Origin: an uncultured Bacilli bacterium | Lineage (GTDB): Bacteria; Bacillota_I; Bacilli_A; RF39; UBA660 | DNA: 64,000 nucleotides | Direction: 5' to 3' | NCBI GenBank assembly: GCA_934086485.1 | Contig: CAKOIF010000002.1 | Coordinates: 54,930 to 118,929, forward strand | Shown here: piece by piece, positions 33,400 to 41,849 of the stretch | How the letters are laid out: the number at the start of each line of letters is the position of its first letter | How positions within the stretch are numbered: the stretch's first letter is position 1 | Notes under the pieces: generated by a model | Told to the model about the DNA's origin: nothing | The model's input: only the letters and a program-made list of their open reading frames with translations | The model's database searches: none | Translations under genes and position numbers: made by a program

Positions 33400-35800
33400 T
33401 CAAATTGAAAAAAAATGGCAAAAATATTGGGAAGATAACAAATGTTTTGAGGCTGTTAATGGTAGTGAAAAGAAACCCTATTATATTTTGGTAGAATTTC
33501 CTTATCCATCAGGTTCTGGTCTTCATGTAGGTCATGTAAGAAGTTATACTGCTCAAGATGCAAAAGCAAGAATGAAAAGACTAGAGGGTTATAATGTTTT
33601 ATATCCAATGGGATGGGATGCCTTTGGTGCTCCAGCAGAACAATATGCAATAAAAAATCATATTCATCCTAAAGAAGCTGTAAAAGAAAATATTGCAACT
33701 TTTAAAAGGCAAATGAAGACACTTGGATTTTCATTTGATTGGGATAGAGAATTTTCTACAACTGATCCGGAATATTATAAATGGACTCAATGGCAATTTT
33801 TGAAATTTTATGAGCATAATATGGCTTATAAAGCAACTGCTTCAGTAAATTGGTGTAATACATGTAAAACTGTTCTTTCAAATGAAGATGCCGCCGGTGG
33901 AGTATGTGAAAGATGTGGAAGCACAGTTGTTCAAAAAGAAAAAAATCAGTGGATGCTAAAAATGAGTGAATATGCTCAAAGTCTTCTTGATGGTCTTGAG
34001 GAAACAGCTTTTGCTGATAGAGTTAAATTAGGTCAAATAAATTGGATTGGAAAGTCTACCGGAGTTGAAGTTGAAATAGAACTTACAACAGGAGGAAAGT
34101 TTTCAATATTTACAACTTGCATTGAAACAATTTATGGTGTTACATTTTTTGTAATTGCTCCAGATGGCAAACTTATTAAAGAGTTAATGCCAAAGATCGA
34201 AAATAAAGAGGAAGTACAAAATTATATTTTAGAAACATCAAAAAAATCTAATATGGATAGAACTAGTCTTAATAAAACAAAAACAGGTTGCATTCTAAAG
34301 GGTATTGAAGCTATTAATCCTGTTAATGGAAAAAAAGTTCCTGTGTTTGTCGGAGACTTTGTACTAGGTAGTTATGGAACTGGTGCAGTTATGGCAGTAC
34401 CTGCCCATGATGCAAGAGATTATGAATATGCAAAAGTACATAATTTGGAAATGATTGAGGTTATTTCAGGTGGAAATATAAAAGAAAATGCCTATGAAAA
34501 AGAGGATTATCTTCCTATAAATCCTAAACTTGTTAATAGTGAGGAATTTACCGGACTTACAGTTAGTGAAGCCAAAGAAAAAATAACAGAAAAACTTGTT
34601 AATATGGGTAAAGCTAAAGTAGTTAATAACTATAAAATGCGTGATTGGATTTTCTCTAGACAAAGATTTTGGGGTGAACCAATTCCAATGATTAATTGTC
34701 CTAAATGTGGTTGGGTTCCAGTGCCTGAAAATGAACTTCCAGTTTTACTTCCAGATGTTGCTAACTATGAACCAACTGATGATGGCGAAAGTCCACTTGC
34801 AAAAATTACTGATTGGGTAAATTGTAAATGTCCTAAATGTGGTGCTGATGCCAAAAGAGAAACAGACACTATGCCAAACTGGGCAGGATCAAGTTGGTAT
34901 TTCTTAAGATTTATGGATTCACATAATGATAAAGAATTTGCCTCAATGGATGCAATGAAGTATTGGGGTAAAGTTGATTGGTATAATGGAGGAATGGAAC
35001 ATACAGCAAGACATTTGCTTTATGCGAGGTTCTGGGTACAATTTTTGTATAATATTGGTCTAGTTCCTAATAAAGAAATGATTTATAAAAGAGTAAGTCA
35101 TGGTATGGTTCTTGGTTCTAACAATGAAAAAATGAGTAAAAGTAAAGGTAATGTTATTAATCCAGATGATATTGTTAATGAATTTGGTGCTGATACATTA
35201 AGACTTTATGAAATGTTTATGGGTGATTATAAAGAAGATGTCCCTTGGAGTACAGAAAGTTTAAAAGGATGTAAAAGATTTATTGATAAAGTTATAAGAT
35301 TAAAAGATACTTTAAATGATAATGCTGGTTTTACTAAAGATTTAGAAAAAATACAAAATCAAACTATAAAAAAAGTAACGTATGACCTAGATAATATGGC
35401 CTATAATACAGCAGTATCAAGTTTAATGATTTTGACAAATGCTTATCAAGATGCAAAATCAATTTCTAAAGAAGATTATAGATTACTTCTTACACTTTTA
35501 AATCCAATAGCACCACATATTACTGAGGAGTTAAATGAAAGTATTGGTTTTAGCCCGATTGTAAACAGTACTTGGTCAGTATATGATGAAGAAAAAACTA
35601 AGGATACAACTGTTACCATAGCAGTATCTGTTAATGGTAAAGTAAGAGGAAAACTTGAGGTTGATGTTAATACACCTTCTGATATACTTCAGGAAAAAGC
35701 ATTTGCACTTCCAAATGTTCAAAACTTTACAAATGGTAAGGAAATAGTTAAGGTTATTACTATTCCAAATAAAATAGTAAATATCGTAGTAAAGGGTTAA
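33386..35800 (+). CDS. leuS: Leucine--tRNA ligase
   Basis: LeuRS charges tRNA-Leu. The class I signature HVGH (PSGSGLHVGHVRSY, about 46-59) and KMSKSKG (about 582-588) are present. The zinc site CNTCKTV...CERCG and a second CPKCG pair, the editing (CP1) domain with TTCIETIYG and the anticodon domain complete it. The 804-residue length is typical of bacteria. The gene is under the T-box and is followed by a small hairpin. Confidence 0.97.
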   Translation: MNEFNQIEKKWQKYWEDNKCFEAVNGSEKKPYYILVEFPYPSGSGLHVGHVRSYTAQDAKARMKRLEGYNVLYPMGWDAFGAPAEQYAIKNHIHPKEAVKENIATFKRQMKTLGFSFDWDREFSTTDPEYYKWTQWQFLKFYEHNMAYKATASVNWCNTCKTVLSNEDAAGGVCERCGSTVVQKEKNQWMLKMSEYAQSLLDGLEETAFADRVKLGQINWIGKSTGVEVEIELTTGGKFSIFTTCIETIYGVTFFVIAPDGKLIKELMPKIENKEEVQNYILETSKKSNMDRTSLNKTKTGCILKGIEAINPVNGKKVPVFVGDFVLGSYGTGAVMAVPAHDARDYEYAKVHNLEMIEVISGGNIKENAYEKEDYLPINPKLVNSEEFTGLTVSEAKEKITEKLVNMGKAKVVNNYKMRDWIFSRQRFWGEPIPMINCPKCGWVPVPENELPVLLPDVANYEPTDDGESPLAKITDWVNCKCPKCGADAKRETDTMPNWAGSSWYFLRFMDSHNDKEFASMDAMKYWGKVDWYNGGMEHTARHLLYARFWVQFLYNIGLVPNKEMIYKRVSHGMVLGSNNEKMSKSKGNVINPDDIVNEFGADTLRLYEMFMGDYKEDVPWSTESLKGCKRFIDKVIRLKDTLNDNAGFTKDLEKIQNQTIKKVTYDLDNMAYNTAVSSLMILTNAYQDAKSISKEDYRLLLTLLNPIAPHITEELNESIGFSPIVNSTWSVYDEEKTKDTTVTIAVSVNGKVRGKLEVDVNTPSDILQEKAFALPNVQNFTNGKEIVKVITIPNKIVNIVVKG

Positions 35801-35814
35801 AAACCCTTTTCTTT
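35791..35814 (+). terminator. Hairpin after leuS
   Basis: AAAGGGTT/AACCCTTT (35791-35798 with 35802-35809) with a 3-base loop is followed by a short T-rich run; the first arm overlaps the stop region. Confidence 0.6.
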
Positions 35815-35815
35815 A

Positions 35816-35894
35816 TGGAAAAATGTGTAAAAAGTTTAAAAAACTGTTGGAAATTTGTGTAAAATCTATTAAAAATAGTTGGAATTTTGTGTAA
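35816..35894. repeat. Three 32-bp-spaced TGGAA(N)TGTGTAA repeats
   Basis: Copies begin at 35816, 35848 and 35880, exactly 32 bp apart. The two full 17-base spacers each contain a small hairpin with different arms (AGTTT/AAACT and CTATT/AATAG), so pairing is conserved while sequence is not. The TTGTGTAAA part recalls IS256-type ends. No reading frame is seen. Confidence 0.6.
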
Positions 35895-35942
35895 ACTATT
35901 TATACTTGTTAAGTAAAAGTAGTAGTAAATATGTATCTTAAG

Positions 35943-35951
35943 TGTTATAAT
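35943..35951 (+). promoter_or_regulatory. Extended -10 promoter of pseudouridine synthase gene (leaderless)
   Basis: TG-T-TATAAT ends only 7 bases before the ATG at 35959, so transcription should begin at or next to the start codon. No ribosome site is present. Confidence 0.55.
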
Positions 35952-35958
35952 TCTAATT

Positions 35959-36615
35959 ATGAAAAAGGAAAAATTGGATATTTTATTCGAAGATAAATTT
36001 TTAATAATTGTAAATAAGAAAAGTGGTATACTTACAATTGCAAATGATAAAGAAAAAGAGAAAACTTTATATCACGAAGTTCATGAATATTTATGGAGAA
36101 AAAATAAAAATAATAAAGTATTTATAATTCATAGACTTGATAAAGATACAAGTGGAATAGTTATTTTTGCAAAAAATGATAAGGTTAAAAGAATTATGCA
36201 AGATAATTGGGAAAGTGTTCAAAGATATTACTATGCATTATGCCACGGAAGTTTTAAATGTAAAAGTGGAACCATAACAAATTATTTAAAGGAAACTAAA
36301 ACTTTAATGGTTTATGATACTAAAAATGAAAAAATAGGTGATAAAGCTATTACTAAGTATGAAGTTATTGATAATGAAAATAATAAAACTTTAGTAAATA
36401 TAAATATTTTAACAGGTAAGAAAAACCAAATTAGAGTGGCTATGCAAAGTATAAATCATCCAATATATGGAGATAAAAAATATGGTAAAAAAGATGGTAT
36501 GAGAAATTTATGTTTACATGCTTATAAAGTTATTTTTATTCATCCAGTTACAAAAAAAGAAATCGTTATTGAGGCAAAAATGCCTAAATATATGAATATA
36601 AAAAAAGAAAGTTAA
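35959..36615 (+). CDS. RluA-family 23S rRNA/tRNA pseudouridine synthase
   Basis: The protein isomerises specific uridines to pseudouridine. The catalytic motif HRLDKDTSGIVIFAK contains Asp61, and later GKKNQIRVAMQSINHPIYGDKKYG is the second family signature. The 218-residue length is short, without an S4 domain, close to single-domain RluA-type enzymes; the exact target is not clear. The start lacks a ribosome site and lies just after an extended -10 box, implying a leaderless mRNA. Confidence 0.9.
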   Translation: MKKEKLDILFEDKFLIIVNKKSGILTIANDKEKEKTLYHEVHEYLWRKNKNNKVFIIHRLDKDTSGIVIFAKNDKVKRIMQDNWESVQRYYYALCHGSFKCKSGTITNYLKETKTLMVYDTKNEKIGDKAITKYEVIDNENNKTLVNINILTGKKNQIRVAMQSINHPIYGDKKYGKKDGMRNLCLHAYKVIFIHPVTKKEIVIEAKMPKYMNIKKES

Positions 36616-36673
36616 TCCTTTCTTCGACAAAATTTTTAAAATCTATGTTTTATACTATAATAGGTGAAGGCAT

Positions 36674-36844
36674 ATGAAAGTAAAATTATTTGATGAAAGT
36701 CATGAAAAAGATTTAGAAAAAGTAATAAATCTTTTTTTAAATGAGGGAAACTATGATATAATAGATATTAAGTTTCAGGTTGCTATAGCAGTTTGTGGTG
36801 AAGAACAAATATATTGTTTTAGCGCTATGATAATTTATAATTAA
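36674..36844 (+). CDS. Cse60-family small protein
   Basis: This 56-residue protein begins MKVKLFDESHEKDLEKVINLF and ends EEQIYCFSAMIIY, which is the Cse60 (sporulation protein Cse60) family pattern. Cse60 was described in Bacillus as a sporulation-time gene but also occurs in non-sporulating Firmicutes; its biochemical role is unknown to me. AGGTGAAGG precedes the ATG. Its TAA overlaps the stop of the opposite gene. It is short and easy to miss. Confidence 0.8.
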   Translation: MKVKLFDESHEKDLEKVINLFLNEGNYDIIDIKFQVAIAVCGEEQIYCFSAMIIYN

Positions 36845-37086
36845 AGCATATACATATTATTAGAATCTATGTTAATGTCATCAGTGGAATAACTAGTATT
36901 TTCAAGACTTGATATTCTTTTATCTAACCTAGCAATTTGTCTTTCAATCTTTGCAAGTCTTTCCTCTAAATCAATATTATTTTGATTATAAAATTGGTTA
37001 TTCATTGGCATCATATTTGGCATAAAACCATTTTGAGGCATCATCATACTTTGATTTTCAAAAAATGAGTTTCTATTTTTTTTCAT
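36841..37086 (-). CDS. Small coiled-coil protein with Met/Asn-rich N-terminus
   Basis: This 81-residue protein has a low-complexity Met, Asn and Pro-rich first half, then a short coiled coil (about 38-62, LEERLAKIERQIARLDKRISSLE). I chose the ATG at 37086, 7 bases after AAAGGA; the ATG at 37092 lies directly against that site. Its layout recalls small coat-like proteins of Bacilli, but I do not assign a function. Confidence 0.65.
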   Translation of the reverse strand: MKKNRNSFFENQSMMMPQNGFMPNMMPMNNQFYNQNNIDLEERLAKIERQIARLDKRISSLENTSYSTDDINIDSNNMYML

Positions 37087-37136
37087 AGGCATTCCTTTCT
37101 AATGATAATATATGTTTAAAAAAAGGAAGTGTTATT

Positions 37137-37742
37137 ATGAGAATGAGAAACCCTAAAAATATGGATGAAATACTAAATAGTTGTAACTATTTTTTAACTG
37201 ATAATTTATTTAATAATAATAATGATATATGTTTAGAAATTGGTATGGGTAAAGGTAATTTCTTACTTGGAATGTGTTTGAATCATCCAAATATTAATTA
37301 CATTGGTGTAGAAAAATATTCCAGTGTTATTTGTAGTGCAATAAAAAAAATTAATGAATATGAATTAGATAATTTAAAGATACTTAACATAGATGTTATG
37401 GATATTCCACAGTATTTATATGGAAAAATAAAAACAATTTATTTGAATTTTTCTGATCCTTGGCCTAAAAAAAGAAATACTAAACGAAGACTTACATCAG
37501 AAAATTTCTTAAAATTGTATGATAATTTATTTAAGGGTGAAAAACATATTATTTTAAAAACAGATAACGATGATTTTTATGAATTTTCAAAAGAAAGTCT
37601 ACTTTCATATGGCTATAAAATAATAAATGAAACTTATGATTTACATAATAGTGATATAACTGATAGTCCTAAAACAGAATATGAAGAGAAATTTTCTTCT
37701 CAAGGTGTTAAAATAAAATATATAGAAGTAATAAAAAAATAG
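37137..37742 (+). CDS. trmB: tRNA (guanine-N7)-methyltransferase (TrmB)
   Basis: TrmB methylates G46 in the tRNA variable loop using S-adenosylmethionine. The SAM-binding region is ICLEIGMGKGNFL, with YIGVEKYSSV following. The family signature NFSDPWPKKRNTKRRL and the C-terminal KTEYEEKF are all present. The 201-residue length is normal. AGGAAG precedes the ATG. It heads a co-directional run with a lipoprotein and three envelope-type proteins. Confidence 0.95.
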   Translation: MRMRNPKNMDEILNSCNYFLTDNLFNNNNDICLEIGMGKGNFLLGMCLNHPNINYIGVEKYSSVICSAIKKINEYELDNLKILNIDVMDIPQYLYGKIKTIYLNFSDPWPKKRNTKRRLTSENFLKLYDNLFKGEKHIILKTDNDDFYEFSKESLLSYGYKIINETYDLHNSDITDSPKTEYEEKFSSQGVKIKYIEVIKK

Positions 37743-37771
37743 TGATATAATATTGATGTAAGGATGATATA

Positions 37772-38422
37772 ATGAAAAGAAAATTTTTAATATTGCTACT
37801 CATAGGTTTATTTTCTTTATGTGGATGCAGTGATATAAAAAATATGAATACTGATTCTTTATTAAATGAACTTGCTAATAAAACAGGTAAATATAATGAA
37901 GTTAATCGTGCTTTTAAATATTATTTACCAAGTGGTCTTAGTATTGATAGTTATGATGATTATAATGCTGTATTTTCCTCAGCAAATTATAAATATTATT
38001 TATATGTTGATTTAATAAGTTATTATAAAAAAGTAGAGTTTGAGTATGATGTAAATAATAAAGCATTTTATAGTAAAAAAATAGATTTTGATAATAAATC
38101 TGGATATATTGAGATTAATTTAAAAGAAAATGATAAATATTTGATTGAAATTATGTATAATTATGCTAAAATAGAAGTGATGGTAGATTATGATGATATT
38201 AATCTAGCAGTATTAAATGCTGTAACCATATTAAGAGATTTAGAATATAATGATATGACAATTGAGTCTATTGCTAGTAATAAATCTCAAAAGTTTAGTG
38301 ATGAAACATACAACATTTTTAATCCAAAAGGAAATGATAATAATTATTTAGATATTATTCAAAATGAGGATGATACAAATGCTGAAGAAAATGAAGAAAT
38401 TGATACAGATTTAGTTAAATAG
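37772..38422 (+). CDS. Lipoprotein of unknown function
   Basis: A lipoprotein signal peptide with lipobox LCGC (Cys19, FSLCGCSD) leads a 216-residue protein. The mature part is a mixed alpha/beta domain with an acidic tail (NEDDTNAEENEEI). GTAAGGA precedes the ATG. It lies between trmB and an acidic protein, 12 bases before it, so it is probably cotranscribed. I recognise no family. Confidence 0.75.
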   Translation: MKRKFLILLLIGLFSLCGCSDIKNMNTDSLLNELANKTGKYNEVNRAFKYYLPSGLSIDSYDDYNAVFSSANYKYYLYVDLISYYKKVEFEYDVNNKAFYSKKIDFDNKSGYIEINLKENDKYLIEIMYNYAKIEVMVDYDDINLAVLNAVTILRDLEYNDMTIESIASNKSQKFSDETYNIFNPKGNDNNYLDIIQNEDDTNAEENEEIDTDLVK

Positions 38423-38434
38423 GAAGGTGAAAAT

Positions 38435-39262
38435 ATGGGATTATTTAAAAAAGTAAAAGATATTTTATTTGATGAAGAAGAATATACTGAACAAATAAAG
38501 ATTACTCCAGAAATGCGAAATGAACCTGTAAAAGAGGAAAAGAAAGAAGTTAAAGTTGAGGCCAAACCTCAAATTCCAAAAGAGGAACCAAAAGTTCAAA
38601 GTGAAAAAGAAGTATTTAAAAATAATTCTTTCCCATTTTTAGATTTTGATGAAGAAGAGTTTGATAGTTCTAAACCAGTTATACCTAAAGAGGAGCCTGT
38701 CCAACCAGTAAGACCACAGAAAAGATATAGCAATGTTTTAGAATATGAAACTAAAAAGAAAATGCAAAAAAGGGAAAATTTTGGTAGGTATGAAAAAATA
38801 GAAAATACGGAAACTATAGAAAGGAAGAAGTTTAAACCTTCTCCGATAATATCTCCAGTATATGGAGTGCTTGATAGAGACTATAAAAAAGAAGATATTC
38901 AAAAATATGAAAGTAAAGTTGATGTTCAAAAAGTAAGAGATAAAGCATTTGGAGAAACAAAAGAAAAACCAATTTCTAGTACAATATATGAACAAAGTGA
39001 AACAGTAACACTTTCTAAACCTACTGAAACTGCAGAGAAAATTAAAACAATTGATGAACTTTTAGAGGATACATCTGATGTAGTAATTGATATGGATAAT
39101 GATTTAGAAAATGAACTAAAGGAAGTTGAAAGTAAAGTTACTCCAAAAGATGACACAGAAATTACTAAAGAAGTACCTAAAATTGAAAAATCAGATGAAA
39201 CATTAGAAAGTGATTTATTTGATTTAATAGATTCAATGTACGATACGAAGGAGGGAGAATAA
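38435..39262 (+). CDS. Acidic, disordered cytoplasmic protein
   Basis: This 275-residue protein is rich in Glu, Lys, Pro and Val. It starts MGLFKKVKDILFDEEEY, similar in style to SepF starts, but no SepF domain follows. The middle has basic/aromatic blocks (RYSNVLEYETKKKMQKRENF, SPVYGVLDRDYK), and the rest looks disordered. Its TAA overlaps the ATG of the next membrane protein by one base, so it may work with it at the membrane. Function is unknown. Confidence 0.7.
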   Translation: MGLFKKVKDILFDEEEYTEQIKITPEMRNEPVKEEKKEVKVEAKPQIPKEEPKVQSEKEVFKNNSFPFLDFDEEEFDSSKPVIPKEEPVQPVRPQKRYSNVLEYETKKKMQKRENFGRYEKIENTETIERKKFKPSPIISPVYGVLDRDYKKEDIQKYESKVDVQKVRDKAFGETKEKPISSTIYEQSETVTLSKPTETAEKIKTIDELLEDTSDVVIDMDNDLENELKEVESKVTPKDDTEITKEVPKIEKSDETLESDLFDLIDSMYDTKEGE

Positions 39263-39555
39263 TGATAGATTTTTTGAATAGTTTTCTACCAATTTTAATA
39301 TACTTATTACTGATTATATTAATTATTATAGGAATCGTTATAGGAGTAAAATTATTAAATTTTATGACTAAAGCACAAGATATCATAGATAATGTTGATA
39401 AGAAAATTAATACACTCAATCCAGTGTTTGATATAATTAATGCAGCATCATTTAAAGTAAACAGAGTATTTGATAGATTTTTGGATTTTTTTACAAGTGT
39501 ATTTACAAAAATATTTTTAAAAGGAAAAGAAAGAGAGGAAGATGAAAATGAATAA
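39262..39555 (+). CDS. Small membrane protein (DUF948-like layout)
   Basis: This 97-residue protein has one strong N-terminal transmembrane helix (about 8-31), followed by an amphipathic helix KAQDIIDNVDKKINTLNPVF and a charged tail. The shape is like DUF948-type proteins often found beside YtxH proteins in Firmicutes, and here too a YtxH protein follows, overlapping by 8 bases. Start codon overlaps the preceding stop. Confidence 0.7.
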   Translation: MIDFLNSFLPILIYLLLIILIIIGIVIGVKLLNFMTKAQDIIDNVDKKINTLNPVFDIINAASFKVNRVFDRFLDFFTSVFTKIFLKGKEREEDENE

Positions 39556-39952
39556 GAAAGGTAAATTTATTTTAGGAGCGGGTTTAGGTTTAGGACTTGG
39601 AATGCTTTTAGCACCAAAGTCTGGTAAAGAAACAAGAAAAGATTTAATGGACAAATGTAACGAACTTTTAAATAAAGTTAAAAATATGGATCCTGATGAA
39701 GTTAAAGAAAATATAACTGAAAAAGTTACTGAACTTCAAAACGAAATTAGAGCATTAGATAAAGAAAAAGCAAAGGAAATTGCAATTAAAAAAGCAACTG
39801 AAATTAAAGATAAAGCTACTGAACTTGTAAAACTAGCTGCTGAAAAAGCAACACCTGCAGTTGAAAAAGCTGCTAAAGAAGTTAGAAATTCCGCTGCTGA
39901 AACATTAAGAAAACTTGCTGATACAGTTGAGGATAAACCTAAGAAAAAATAG
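39548..39952 (+). CDS. YtxH-domain protein
   Basis: The N-terminal Gly-rich hydrophobic segment FILGAGLGLGLGMLLAPKSG is the YtxH domain. It is followed by a long Lys/Glu/Ala amphipathic helix (about 25-134), like general-stress or membrane-associated proteins of Firmicutes. I chose the ATG at 39548 (GAGG 9 bases upstream), not 39542. It ends the trmB-led run and is followed by two hairpins. Confidence 0.8.
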   Translation: MNKKGKFILGAGLGLGLGMLLAPKSGKETRKDLMDKCNELLNKVKNMDPDEVKENITEKVTELQNEIRALDKEKAKEIAIKKATEIKDKATELVKLAAEKATPAVEKAAKEVRNSAAETLRKLADTVEDKPKKK

Positions 39953-39973
39953 ATACTAGTTATCTATTTTTTT
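39948..39973 (+). terminator. Terminator after YtxH gene
   Basis: AATAGATA/TATCTATT (39948-39955 with 39961-39968), a 5-base loop, then T residues. Confidence 0.8.
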
Positions 39974-39990
39974 ATGAATTATATAATATA

Positions 39991-40029
39991 AAAAATCATT
40001 TAGAATATAACATTATCTAAATGATTTTT
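39991..40029. terminator. Second, bidirectional hairpin between YtxH and uppP genes
   Basis: A perfect 14-bp stem (39991-40004 with 40016-40029) has A-rich and T-rich ends, so it can act in both directions, including for uppP transcripts. Confidence 0.65.
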
Positions 40030-40055
40030 GTTTAAAAATTTACATTATAATATTT

Positions 40056-40155
40056 TCATCCGGAATAATTTATACTTCGTACCATCCGGGAGCGACTAAC
40101 ATTTCTCATTCAGAATTATTAATAACTCGCACCACCCGAAAGCGACTGACATTTT
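40056..40155. repeat. Two tandem 50-bp repeats of higher GC content
   Basis: Units 40056-40105 and 40106-40155 agree at about three quarters of positions, with the most conserved part AGCGACT(A/G)ACATTT. They are visibly richer in G and C than the surroundings and hold no reading frame. They lie in the uppP 3' region. Origin is unknown. Confidence 0.6.
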
Positions 40156-40170
40156 CTTAATAATAAATTA

Positions 40171-40983
40171 TTATCTAAAATATATGAATATGAATGCTGC
40201 AAGTAAAAGACAATAAATTGAAAAGTAAATTAGTTTCCCTTTTTTAACGGTATTAGAAAGCCATTCATAAGAAAATAATGTTATTACTAAAGCAATTACC
40301 ATACCAATAGCATATGGAAGTATTAAAGAGGTCACATTCGGAGCACCTAACATATCTTTAACACCAAGACCCATTGCGGCAACACTTACTGGAAAATATA
40401 ACATAAATGTATATTTTAAAGCAGTTTCTCTTTTAAGTTTACATAATAGGCAAGCAACAAGTACTGTACCACTTCGACTAATGCCGGGCATTATAGTAAT
40501 CATTTGAAATAAACCAATAATAATTGCATCTTTTAAAGTAATATCTTTATCATCTTTTTCACCTTTAATATTTCTAACAATAAATAATGCTAAAGCAGTA
40601 AGTAAAAAAGCAAAACCTAATATTTTAACACTTGTAAGTTTTTCTTCGATAAAATCTTTTAGAAAAAGTCCTGAAAGTCCAACAGGAATTGTACTGATTA
40701 TAATATATAATGCATATTTAAAACCATATTTTGTTTTATCTCTACTATCTTTATTAAAAATATAAGTAAAAAAATCTTTAATAAGTTTTATAACATCTTT
40801 TCTAAATATAAAAAGAATTGCTAAAAATGAACCAAAATTACAAATTATTTCAAAATTTAGATCCGAGGCCATATTTGTATTAAAAATACTTTTAAATAAA
40901 TACATATGTCCTGAGGAAGATATTGGAAGTGGTTCAGTTAATCCTTGTATTATAGCCACGATTATATATTTTATTAAACTCAT
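40171..40983 (-). CDS. uppP: Undecaprenyl-diphosphate phosphatase (UppP/BacA)
   Basis: UppP recycles the lipid carrier undecaprenyl diphosphate to the monophosphate. The 270-residue integral membrane protein has the family motifs IQGLTEPLPISSSGH (about 13-27) and PGISRSGT (about 165-172). About seven or eight hydrophobic segments are visible. Together with mraY it shows an active lipid II cycle. Loss of this activity usually raises bacitracin sensitivity. Confidence 0.96.
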   Translation of the reverse strand: MSLIKYIIVAIIQGLTEPLPISSSGHMYLFKSIFNTNMASDLNFEIICNFGSFLAILFIFRKDVIKLIKDFFTYIFNKDSRDKTKYGFKYALYIIISTIPVGLSGLFLKDFIEEKLTSVKILGFAFLLTALALFIVRNIKGEKDDKDITLKDAIIIGLFQMITIMPGISRSGTVLVACLLCKLKRETALKYTFMLYFPVSVAAMGLGVKDMLGAPNVTSLILPYAIGMVIALVITLFSYEWLSNTVKKGKLIYFSIYCLLLAAFIFIYFR

Positions 40984-41039
40984 ATTATCACCAATAAAAT
41001 TATATAATATTTTTCTAAATTTATAAATATAAATATACT

Positions 41040-41240
41040 ATGAAGTTAATATTTTTATATATACTTGGAATTATTTTAATAGTTTGTGGTTTATTCTTTA
41101 TAATAATTAATTTAAATTTGTTAGTTTTAGGGTATAGTTTTGCATATTTTGTATACTTTATTATTAGTAATTTATTTTGTAATATTTTTTTTATTGGCAT
41201 TTTAATTCTTATTTTAGTTTATGAAAGGGGAAAAATATGA
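41040..41240 (+). CDS. Small hydrophobic membrane protein
   Basis: This 66-residue protein is almost entirely hydrophobic, with two transmembrane helices. No ribosome site is visible before its ATG, though TATAAT lies at 41003-41008. It overlaps the next gene by 4 bases (ATGA), so it is probably translated and coupled to it. No family is recognised. Confidence 0.5.
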   Translation: MKLIFLYILGIILIVCGLFFIIINLNLLVLGYSFAYFVYFIISNLFCNIFFIGILILILVYERGKI

Positions 41241-41821
41241 TTATAAACAACATAACATTTAATTTTTTAGATAAATACTATCCATTTTATGAATGGCTTG
41301 CTGAGGATAAACTTATTACTAAAAAATGTTATGTATATAAGGTATCTTCGAATGTTTTAAGTGATTTAATTGAATATAATATAATTCTTGATAAATCTTT
41401 TTTAAAGGATGTACCATTAGTTTTTTGTGATGATTATACCGCTATAGGAGTCCAGTTTAATAATAATGGGGAAAGCACATATAAAAGTAGTTTGTTATTA
41501 ACTGATGAAGAAAAAATATTAAATTATACAAAGTTTATGAAAAAGGGAAATATTAATTATAAAAAAAAAAATATGCAAATTAATGGTGAAGTACTTCGTA
41601 ATGAGGAAAACATAAAAAATAAAATATTATATGAAGTAGATAAATTAATTAAAAATAATGATATAGAAAAATTTAAATTTATTTATTATGAATGGTTTAA
41701 TAAAGATGAAAAAAATATCGAGTCTATGAAAAAAAATATAACTAAAAAATTAAATGGACCTATATCTGATTCTGAAAAAAAAGTTTATGATTTAATAAAA
41801 CTTTGTTATAAAACTGTATAA
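41237..41821 (+). CDS. Hypothetical cytoplasmic protein
   Basis: This 194-residue soluble protein has an N-terminal mixed domain, including VPLVFCDDYTAIGVQFNNNG and SSLLLTDEEKILNY (about 70-105), and a helical, Lys/Asn-rich C-terminus. The sequence looks like a conserved Bacilli protein, but I cannot name the family with confidence. AAAGGGG precedes the ATG. It overlaps the preceding small membrane protein. Confidence 0.7.
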   Translation: MIINNITFNFLDKYYPFYEWLAEDKLITKKCYVYKVSSNVLSDLIEYNIILDKSFLKDVPLVFCDDYTAIGVQFNNNGESTYKSSLLLTDEEKILNYTKFMKKGNINYKKKNMQINGEVLRNEENIKNKILYEVDKLIKNNDIEKFKFIYYEWFNKDEKNIESMKKNITKKLNGPISDSEKKVYDLIKLCYKTV

Positions 41822-41849
41822 TTTTTAAAAAATTACCAATAATAAGAAT

